Shown here piece after piece: positions 55,161 to 64,000 of a stretch of DNA of 64,000 nt. Numbering within the stretch: position 1 is the stretch's first letter; every line of letters starts with the position of its first letter. Source of the DNA: Takashimella koratensis (Eukaryota > Basidiomycota > Tremellomycetes > Trichosporonales > Tetragoniomycetaceae); the NCBI GenBank assembly GCA_003116875.1, contig BCKT01000002.1, forward strand, positions 496,001 through 560,000, given 5' to 3'. Made by a program: the position numbers and the translations under genes. The notes beneath the pieces were generated by a model, which saw only the letters and a list, made by a program, of their open reading frames with translations, was not told where the DNA came from and did no database searches.

Positions 55161-55613
55161 CTCCTCGTCGCTGCTCTTGAAGCCCAAGCAATGGTGACGG
55201 TATTGTCGATGTGAAAAGTAGACGAAACGATGACCCGACGCGTACCAGATAGATATTTATTGACAGTGGAGGGACGAAGGTGGGACCTGGGAACCTGATC
55301 CGGGGCTCCGGGTAACCAACACATCCTGGCCAAATTTGGTTCCGCTCTCCCTCAACTAGGCCGCGTGAGTGTCGGTCAGCGTCACGACACGAAAGCGACA
55401 CCTATATCCTCATCCACATCCATCCACCTCGTCCACATCCACCCACCTACCCACCTACCCAGCCATTCCTCAATTCTCTCGAGCAACGCAGTACCCACCA
55501 TCGGCCTCGTCCGCTTCACCGACGTCACTTGACCCTCTCTCTTCAACCCCTCGCTCGCTGCTTCGCACATCTTTACCCGGCTCGGCCCTTACCCCCCTTC
55601 CTCTCTCTTCATC
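55161..55613. promoter_or_regulatory. Divergent promoter of the RAD51C-like gene and PUP3
   Basis: About 450 bp. ACGCGT at 55238-55243 lies about 80 bp upstream of the RAD51C-like start. The PUP3 side is CT-rich with a CATCCAC/CCACC run at 55418-55470. No TATA or proteasome-element hexamer (GGTGGCAAA) was found. Confidence 0.4.
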
Positions 55614-56866
55614 ATGGTATGTCCTCTCCCCTTCCTCTCACTTCCTCGCTCACTCTCCTCTCCTCCGAGCTGTTCACACGAGGTCTGAGTCACGCTGACA
55701 TGATATCCACCTGCGCTCTTCCTCTCTACCCACTATAGTCGATCATGGAGCTCAACGGCGGTTCCGTCGTCGCAATGGTCGGGAAAGAATGCGTCGCGAT
55801 CGCAGGTGACCTTCGACTCGGAAACCAAGCTATTGGGATCGCTTCCAATTTTGAGAAAGTCTTCCCTATCAATGATTCGTTGTACTTTGGACTTCCAGGT
55901 CTCGCCACTGATGTCTACACATTGTACGTTGCCAGCTGCGGGTTGGCTTTCCCTTCTGTTTTCTTCCCAATTGACTATACTGACTTGGCTTCTCTCCTGT
56001 TCACGTTTCGTTTCAATCAATATCATTGGTCACGACACAAGACGCGAGGAAATTCGATACCGCGTCAACATGTATCGCATGAAAGAAGAGCGTGAGATCT
56101 CGCCTCAGACATTCACCCATCTCCTCTCCAGCACTCTCTACGAGAAGCGGTACGTTTTGTCGTTGCTCCTTCCTTTCTCTCTTGTTCCTACCCACCTTTT
56201 CGTCTCCCCTCTTTCCATCTGCTTTCCTTTAACTCGCGCCATCTTACAATACACCCGCTGACACGGCCCAGATTCGGTCCGTACTACATCGAGCCTGTCA
56301 TTGCCGGTCTCATCCCTGCTTCACCTGGTAACCCCGTCGCGCAGCCATTCATTGCCTCGACCGACCTGTACGTCCACGTCACTTCATCCAACGCCCGCCC
56401 TCCTCTCACCCTGATCCTCCACTTTGACCTTCTGCACACCTTTTCCCACCCCCTTCCCCCATCTACCTTCTCCTCGGGCTCAAGCTAACCCCCTTGGCAG
56501 GATCGGGTGCATCACCACTCCCAAGGACTTTACCGTCTCCGGGACCGCTTCTGACAAGCTGTACGGTGCCGCCGAGGGTCTCTGGGAGCCAGATCTCGTA
56601 AGTGTTGACTACCTTCCACTCCACTCTCTCAGTTCGATCGATATGTAGCTGATGAATATCGTAGGAGCCCGAGGACCTGTTCGAGACCATCTCGCAGACA
56701 CTGTTGAATGCCGTGGACCGAGATGCGCTCAGTGGTTGGGGAGCCATCGTACATATCATGTAAGTTGGAGAATTGGATGTTTCTGTGATAGGTAGGGTTC
56801 AGCTAATGGCTCGTCAGTACCAAGGACAAAGTGATCACCCGAACCTTGCGATCGAGGATGGACTAA
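55614..56866 (+). CDS. PUP3: 20S proteasome subunit beta3 (PUP3)
   Basis: The model begins with an exon that is only the ATG (55614-55616), spliced by GTATGT...CTATAG to 55739. It reads [20 protein letters not shown] and then [20 protein letters not shown]. Later exons give [93 protein letters not shown] and [12 protein letters not shown], ending RSRMD. This is nearly colinear with yeast Pup3, a non-catalytic beta subunit (no N-terminal threonine protease), and of normal length. An alternative start at the internal ATG of the second exon (MELNGG) would lose only three residues. Introns are short, ending CAG or AAG/TAG. Confidence 0.95.
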
Positions 56867-57181
56867 ACGATGGCTCGTGATTGCGCATATGTCATGCCGA
56901 TGCACAAGCTTGACGAAGGGTAGAAGAGAAACCGAGACGTTTTATTTGGTTTTGTACTGTGTATGCATGGAAGTAGAATCAGCCGGGTGATGTCCAGACG
57001 GGAGGCAGCGTAGCCAAAGGTCAGGTTGGGAGGTTTGGCTGGTGGTCGTATACACAGCATGTTTTTACATATGATGAAGTGTGACGGAAACATGGATGAT
57101 GGTATTGGTCTACTCGCCTATGCTATTGCCTCTGCCTGTCTCCCTGTCGGATCAGTGTCGTCTATAGTCTCACCCTTCCCT
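56867..57181. other. Convergent 3' spacer
   Basis: This 315-bp tail-to-tail region between PUP3 and MSH4 holds likely 3' untranslated sequence only. Confidence 0.5.
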
Positions 57182-60100
57182 CTACTCATCAACATCAATG
57201 AACCCCTCACCCTCACCGCCTCCATACTGATCCCATTCCTCACGGTGCCCCAGTACTCCACTCCCAACTCCTACCCCTACCGCCGTCCCTATCGCGGTCC
57301 CCACCCCAGTGCCCATCCCAGTGCCCATTCCCGTTCCCGTCTCTGTCCCGACCCTCGACCTCAACTCCGAATCCACCTCCATCCCATCATCCTCTCTCTC
57401 CTTCATCGCCGCTCTGCTCTCCCGCTCCTGCTTCAAAGCCTTCTGCAACTTTTGTACCACGTCATTCTGGATCTTGGTCAAGTGTTGAGCGAGGCTAGAC
57501 TCGGTCAATCTGGACGCATCGATGATTTGCTGCAAAGTCCCTCGGAGCTATAACCAGTTGTCAAGAAGGTTGAGTCAGCAACACTGCCTTTCAGAGGGTG
57601 TATCGCGCGGATAGAGTCAAGGAGCGTGATTTACCTCGAGGAGTGTTTTGCGACGAGATGCAAGGGCGTTCGTCAGGCTCGAATTGCGACCTGTGTAAAT
57701 TGAGCAGCTATCTGACTGGCTTTTGAAGCTACCCTATACTCACCTCTCTCTTCCAGCTCGCTCAGCTTGGCCGCGACCGCAGTCGCCTTGGCCATGACGT
57801 CCGGCGGGAGGGCGGCAAGTTTGGCGAGCTCCAATCCTGCTCAGGAGTTAGCAACAGCTTCTCCCCATTGGATTGTTGTAGAGCACTTAAAGATCAGCAT
57901 CAGCGACCTCACCGTAATGCTCTTCCTTGCAGGACCCTTGTACGACTTTGTACTGGAACGTGGTGCCGAATTCACCATCCTCGACTCCATGGCGGTTGTT
58001 CTTAACAATGAGCCCGGTGATAGACTGATTGCTCTGATAGACTTACATGGACGGAAAGATGAACACTAGAACACCAGACTGAGTCAGCTGAGTCCATGAA
58101 AGCAGAATGAGCTGACTCACCTAACCACCCCAGGCTGAGTGCAAAGCGTGAGGGCGAGATCCTGGAAGTGTGTGGCAAAGAAGACAAAGCACTGACAGGT
58201 CAACATAAACTACATTGCCACTTACCTTGGTCTTGATCAAGACCTCTGCGATTGCATGAGATAGACCGATGCCTTCTACAGGTGCCGTTCCACGCCCAAG
58301 CTGTCGAAATTGTTAGCATGCGAGCCTCACGATGGAGAGATACAACTCGCCTCATCGACAAGGATCAACGAGTCCGCCGTTGCCATGCCTGGGCATCAGC
58401 TGGCGTTCAGGTCAAGTTCTCACCCAGTATCATCGCCGAAGTTGCCATTTCTGAAGCAAAAGTTGACAGTGACTTTTCCATGTGATCTGAAACGGTGAGC
58501 GATCATGCGTTGTCTGACCCGCTCACCATCGTTGGAGAGTCGAGTGAGGAGCGCGTCGTGCAGTTTGAACGTGGCGAACTCGGCCGGAACACTGAGTCGA
58601 ATTGTTAGCTTCAGTGGCCGCCACGAGCGGATCCAAGAAGGCACGCACTAGCTTCCGAGCATCGCCATGACCGTGAGCAGCGCAATCTGGCGCAGAAAAG
58701 TGCTCTTGCCTGACATGCTATGTCTCGGTCAGTATTGCTTACAGGTAGCGATGCACCCACTTTGGACCCTGGACAATCTGGAAGTTGGCTGCTCCATGAG
58801 CGGCGTAGACATCATTGGGGACGCATTCGCCGTGGGCGAGGGTACGGTCGAGGATAGGATGACGTCCGTTTTTGACCTGCAGTGCTGCATCAGCCCTGTA
58901 AGTTAACCTGAAAAAGTTGCGGCACGTACGGCGAGGGTGTTGACAAACTGGGGTCGGACTAGGTAAAGTTTAGCTGTCATCTGCGGACCAAGGCAGGCAG
59001 TTCACTCACCGCACGTTCGGTCTGAGAATAGCAAATCAGCAGCTGCGTGCTTGATATCACTTACGACTGGCATTAAAGGCGAACGACGAGAGCTCGTCCA
59101 ACAACGCAATCTGGAACCATTAGCTGGCGATCCGGACGCGCCGCTCAACCCCCAACTGACCGCTTCCGAGACCGAGTATAGACAACCTATAGTAAGCCAC
59201 GCTTCGAATAGATCACTCACTCATGATAGAGACCACACTCTCTACGAGTGTTTCAACGACTTCATTGCTCAGGATGAATACTTCTTCTTGCGCCGAAAGC
59301 ATCTTGTTGTTTGTGATCATCTGTCACTGGTGTCAGCTGAAAAGTGGGTCATTATGGCATTCTTACCAATTCTGGGGTCTGGAAGCGGATCCTACACAAA
59401 ATCAGCTAAAGTCTAGTATATTTCAAATTACCTGTTCTTCGTTCTCTCAATATTACAACACTCCGATGGTAGAGTAGCTACCTCGGGGGAACAACTGAAT
59501 CGATATCCATGCTCCGTCCAATCGCAGTTGATCGTAACATCCATTTCATCTGGACAACGTCAGCTCTTACTCGTCGAAAGGCTAGAGAATATACTCACCT
59601 CCCAAAGCTTTGGACTCTACAACGATTAGGGTCAGCTTCTACCTCACATTTAAGCCCAGATTGGCTTCAGTTTTAGTGCCTACAACTCACGTTGCACGAC
59701 GTCGTGCATATTTTCCTTCCATGCCTGTCTGGCAAGATCAAGCACTTCATTAACTTGAGCCTTCACCGCATAGATCTTTTTGAGTTTGGCGCCCTGTGAA
59801 TGGATACTCTTCCCACCCAACATATAATCGTCGTTGAGTTGAGCTACGCAGATCAGCCCCACGCTCTACAAGTCAACTTACCATCGATCAGTTTCTTGAT
59901 GTGTTGCAGATCCCCGTTGGCTAGACACTGCCGCGCACGGTCAGATCATGACAGTACAAAGGCAGCTTACATCGTCGGCATGAATGAGTAGAGTCGAGTC
60001 ACTCCCATGGATAGCTTCCCTGATCCCCGTTATTGATTCAACAACTTTGCGGAGCTGAAGCAGCAATGTGATCTTGTTTTCCGTGATAGCAGCTGCTCCT

Positions 60101-61926
60101 CGGACTCGGGGACGCTGCGAGAACTGTACGTGGTGTCAAGAGGACTCACTTCCAGACAACTTACGTTCGTGATGAGCTTGTCGATGTCCACCTTTGATAT
60201 TTTAGCTAAACTTTCATAGAGAGACAGCCAACTCACCATTCCTAGTCCGTCCAGTGCGGCTCGAAGCTCTCTGAGCTTTCCCTCACGCTTGAGAAGCTCT
60301 GCCATCAGAAAGCTCTTTAAATGGATCGCCCACCTTCGACTGTGTTGAGACGATTCTCAATCGTTATCTTTTCTGCATAACGTCAGCTGGAAAATGTCAG
60401 CGAACCTTACCATTCGAAGGTTGCAGAATGTCCATTCGCAGGCGTCGAGTACCCATGGGGGTGCGACACGAGTTTAGAATATCTGCAAGTCAGCTATACT
60501 CAAGCACTTGCACGCACCGAGAAGGGTGTTCTGGCTTTTCAGAGTGAGACTGTTCTGCACCAGCTCGAGGTTCTTGGCGGTATCGACGTCGATGAACATG
60601 TGCCCTGGAGTATTTCAGCTGTTGGGCTTGCCTTCTCCAAGTATTCACCTTTCTGAGCTTTATAAAACATCCTAAGTGATTTGTCGCAGAACTCAGTGTC
60701 GGCATTGGTGTCGATATAAGTGAGGAGAGCAGCGATAGCGCATCTGGCGTAGTATCTCGCTAGTCAGCAGCGTCAACGACTATGACGACTCACCTTTCAG
60801 AAGTGGCCATAAGAACAGAAGCCTTCAAATCGTCGTCGATAGCAAACTTTCGAATCATCTCGGTACCTACAAACGTGTGTCAACCGAAACCCAGGTGGTT
60901 GTGATCCATACCGGTTTCTGCGTTCCAATGGGAACGGGGGATTGGATGGCAATTGAGCTGCCACTCATCCTCGATCCTCTCAATGAGCTTGTTCTTCTCT
61001 GGCGCTCCTCCACCACCCCAACGACGGCCTGGAAGCTCGGGTTGAGGGATAGAGGTCTCGTTCACGAGGATCATATGGGGAGGGTGGATGATCAGATGCT
61101 GTGCAGTTCCATCGAAGCCTGGTAATGGTCAGCTGGTAAGCTCAAGGTAGTGGTCAACTGACTTGGGGTATCTGCGATCTGCGCCGACTGTCAGAATCAT
61201 AAATTGGATCTATTTACCTGTGTCATGTACACCTGTGCGGAAGTCAGTCAAGACAATGACCACGTGATAGCTCACATTTCCCGTAACCATGTTCAGTAGT
61301 GCTATCCCAACCTCCACTCCCGCGCCTTTGTTCGACCACAAGTCAGCTCGACCGGCTTAGAGCCTATCACTCAATTGTCACTCACCTCTCCCCTGGATGA
61401 TCGCAACGATATTGTTCCCTCCTTCACCAAGTATTGTCCCTGCCGAGCTAGGTCTAGCCGACCTCACAGAGGACGCCGCTCTCGACCTCATCGACATTGC
61501 CGTCCCTGGTCGAGTCATGGTAACCGTCGATGCGATGGAAGCTGTGGGTCCCAAAGTCGCCGTTGACGCGATTGAAGAGGTAGGAAGCAGCGGCTTGTGT
61601 TCTTTCGGGGTCGAAGGGGTGTGAGTTCTTCGAGGGGAAGGTGTGGGAGCGCGTATGGTACTGATGCTGCTCATTGCGGAAACGGGGCGGGGTAGAGGAC
61701 GTGAGAGAGACGAGACGACCGGGGAGGATCGAGATGGACCAGGTGTTTGGGAGCGGCTGGTGGTAGGTGAGAGGGATGGGGAAGGGAGAGTGAGAGATGT
61801 GCGAAGGGTGAAGAAGGGTGAGTGGGCGGGGTTGAGAAAGGAAGGTGAGGAAGGAAGGGGGAATCGGGGGATGGAAGGTGAACGAGGCTGGGGGGTAGGC
61901 TGAGGGCGAGGTGAGGTGGGGATCAT
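57182..61926 (-). CDS. MSH4: Meiotic MutS homologue MSH4
   Basis: ATG at 61926 opens a Ser/Pro/Thr-rich tail of about 150 residues. It is followed by NNIVAIIQGRGE and AGVEVGIALLNMVTGN, the connector opening of MSH4. Many very small exons cover the lever and clamp (HMFIDVDTAKNLELVQNS, DILNSCRTPMGTRRLRMDIL, RLNTVEGWA, VTINCDWTEHGYRF). The ATPase has GPNMSGKSTFLRQIALL (restored across an intron), LILVDELGRGTAPVEGIG (restored across a GC-AG intron, 58301-58350) and FFATHFQDLAL. The mismatch-reading domain I of MSH2/3/6 seems absent, as expected for MSH4. A helical coiled C-terminus follows, then a Gly/Thr-rich tail (about 57,240-57,360) and FIDVDE. MSH4 pairs with MSH5 to stabilise crossover intermediates. 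Its presence implies a sexual cycle or a recent one. Confidence 0.9.
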
Positions 61927-63296
61927 GGTGATGAGGGTGGATGGGGGTCAGTGGGGTGAGTGAAGAGGAAGAGAAATAGGTGAGTGAGTGTTGGAAGAAG
62001 GGTGGAGGTAAGTGGGTGGAGATGAGGAACGAGATGGGGTCAAGGACAAGGGAGGAAGGTGACAAGGTGACCAGGTGAGTGTGAGTGACGTGAGTCGGGT
62101 GAGTGGGAAGGTGATGGCACGGTGGGATGAGCGGTGGCAACGATGCGAGAGAGGGAGGAGGATGCGTCGAGATTCTGCTGGTAGGAAGAGAAGGGGAAGA
62201 GAGACAGGCACCTTGATCGACCGAAGGAAGGTGGACCTGCAAAGTGGAGGCTAGGGTCCGCAAAGACGTGTCATTCATTCACCGACAAGCTGGGCGGGCA
62301 GTATCAATCCATGTCTCGGATCCCGTGACCTTGTGGGCCACGCGAAACGTCGTCATTGCCACGCTTCAAGGGTAGAGTTCGACAGGCACACAAACACAGG
62401 GCACCGAGTCCCAGGCACACCCTGTGTGGATGTAAGCTGTAGGCTATTTCCCGATGCTCAGCTCTCGCTGCTCATCGAGCCGTCATGGGCAGTCCGACGG
62501 GTCCTCTTCGTCCCTCGTCCCCTTGATGGGCGGGCGGCGAAATCGTTGATGGATTCTTCCCACGAGGTCCTCGCTCGGTCTAGGCTTTGCGCCGCCTAGC
62601 TGTAAAGGGTTCCATCACGCCCCACCCAACCACATCCCACCGCACCACGTCATTGCTCACCTAACCCCCTCACAGTCTCCCACCCTCTCCTCCGAACCCA
62701 TTCCCAACAACCGTCGACAAAAGTTAGCCCCTAGCCAGACTACCGAGCACGCAGCGCAGCGCAGCAGTGGAGGAGGTCCCCCTAGGAGCAGAACAGAGGT
62801 CAGAGGGAAGATAGGCTAGGAGAAAAAAACAAGACAAAGTTAGTTCCAGTAACCCTTTTCTCGTCGCTCTGCTTGTTCTCTCGTTCTATTTTCAAGACCC
62901 TACTATTTACTCATTTTTATTTCCCCCGTCTTTACCGCAGGGACTGACCGAGTACAGAGCGAGCTGCTCAACCACTCTTCTTCCTCTTTTCCCTTTATAC
63001 TCGCTATTATCCTTGTTCTCAACAAACGACGCCTCTCGACATCTATTCATTCTTTCCCGGTTCCATTGAATCCATTCTCTACCTCGTTTCTTCGTCGCAA
63101 TCGACCAAAATCTGGGGTCGAACACGCAACGACAAGCCGGAACCAATCGATCTGCTGCAAGATCTGACCCGAGCGGTCGAGCATCGGCGGCGTTTCAACG
63201 CCCATCTGGCCTAACCGCCTGCGTCTGCGAATCCGACCAAAAGCACCCTGTTCGAGGCCAACGGTGCTACCAAGGGAGAGACAGCAGAGAGACAGC
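61927..63296. other. 1.4-kb intergenic region between divergent MSH4 and the right-edge gene
   Basis: The MSH4 side is extremely CT-rich on its coding strand (61,780-62,250), the other side a long leader with TTT/CT runs (62,820-63,060). No coding segment is convincing. The open frames are compositional. Confidence 0.45.
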
Positions 63297-64000
63297 ATGG
63301 CGCCGTCTACCTCGCCGGCTCGCCATGCTGACGGGTCCAAGGCTACAAAGTAGGTACTCCCCCTCCCACCCTCCTCCAGGCTAGCTCGCTACCCTCGTTG
63401 GTCAGATGCCATGGTGTACGCCGCCGCTGCTCATGTCATCTGACTCGCCGGTGGTGTGCTTTTTTATGCGTCCATTTGCTTCCCTCTGCGTTTCCCCCCC
63501 CCCCCCCTTCACCTTTGCCATGATGTCCTGCCCTGCGTCTCGGTGATTGTTGACATTTATTGCCGCTTGCTTGTGTCTTCTATGCAGGTTGTCGACCGTG
63601 CACTCGCCGTTGACGGCCGTGGTCCCGTTGGAGGTGAGTCGCCTGTTGATGGGATGTGGGGTAGGATGTGATCGGTTGCTGCAAAGGACTGGGACTGCTT
63701 CTCTTGATGCCCAGCCGGTCGGCAACGATCATGGCGTTTGAATGCACGCCCACCTTTGACCTTTCCCACCAACCCCATCCATTCATCCACCCATCCCTCA
63801 CATCCATCCATCCATCCCATCTTTCGCCAACCTTGGCCTACCCCTCTCTCACTCCAGCCCACCACGGCCTTCGTCCACACTATCTCCGAGCGGCAAATCT
63901 TAGCCCCTTCCCATCGTCATTTGGCCCGTTCCTGACCCCTCGTTCCAGAACCGTGGTACCCGTGGTTCCACTCACCCGTCACCCGATTACTTCAACTCCC
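63297..64000 (+). CDS. 5' end of an unidentified gene, running off the right edge
   Basis: ATG at 63297 gives MAPSTSPARHADGSKATK, interrupted by GTAGGT. A plausible second exon (about 63,589-63,633) continues LSTVHSPLTAVVPLE and stops at GTGAGT. Beyond that a CT-rich stretch probably is a long intron, with a possible next exon near 63,858 (PTTAFVHTISERQI). The first residues are Ser/Pro/Thr-rich and carry no domain, so no function can be proposed. The model rests on the ATG context, two GT-AG junctions in phase and the long pyrimidine-rich leader. Confidence 0.35.
63494..63507 (+). repeat. Poly-C run of 14
   Basis: Homopolymer inside the first intron of the right-edge gene. Likely length-variable. 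Confidence 0.85.

Noticed and set aside
61454..62278. Extended N-terminus for MSH4 from an upstream open frame
   Set aside because: Pure CT-rich leader composition (Ser/Pro/His/Leu) with no conserved segment; ATG at 61926 is adequate.

Overview
This is a nuclear contig from a basidiomycete fungus, most likely a tremellomycete yeast (Cryptococcus/Trichosporon-like). The evidence is eukaryotic house-keeping genes split by many short introns (about 45-90 nt, GT-AG, usually with GCTGAC just upstream of the acceptor), GC-rich DNA, CT-rich leaders, compact divergent and convergent gene pairs, and protein families with fungal architecture. The species assignment is inference; no rRNA or other marker is present.

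Layout, left to right. At 0-1 kb is the 5' part of a DHX29/YLR419W-type RNA helicase (-), cut by the window edge. Then come a PWWP-domain protein (+), thymidylate kinase (-), and RAD7/Rhp7 (+). At 8-11 kb lies a tandem family of three related, partly decayed cysteine-motif genes (-). They are followed by an HLTF/Rad5-type SNF2 ATPase with HIRAN and RING domains (-), the E4 ubiquitin ligase UFD2 (+), a GPI-anchored DUF7729-like surface protein (+), the GPI-transamidase subunit PIG-U/GAB1 (-), eIF4G (-), and a WAPL-type cohesin-release factor (-). At 36.7 kb is an intron-containing tRNA-Leu(UAA) (-).

From 36.8 to 41.6 kb the landscape is less conserved: an unassigned two-zinc-motif gene (+), an AT-rich gene-poor block with 30-bp repeats, and an intronless 4,5-dihydroxyphthalate decarboxylase-like gene (+) that looks like a transferred accessory gene. 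Dense house-keeping content then resumes: DNA topoisomerase II (-), the Drs2-type P4-ATPase flippase (+), a RAD51C-like recombinase (-), proteasome subunit beta3/PUP3 (+), and the meiotic MutS homologue MSH4 (-). The 5' end of an unidentified gene (+) runs off the right edge.

Many genes serve genome maintenance: dTTP supply (thymidylate kinase), nucleotide-excision repair (RAD7), fork-lesion tolerance (HLTF), cohesin release (WAPL), decatenation (TOP2), recombination (RAD51C) and meiotic crossover formation (MSH4). UFD2 and PUP3 belong to the ubiquitin-proteasome system. PIG-U would attach GPI anchors to proteins such as the DUF7729-like neighbour. Gene ends and introns were inferred by reading splice sites by eye. 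Coordinates for multi-exon genes give start-codon to stop-codon spans including introns.
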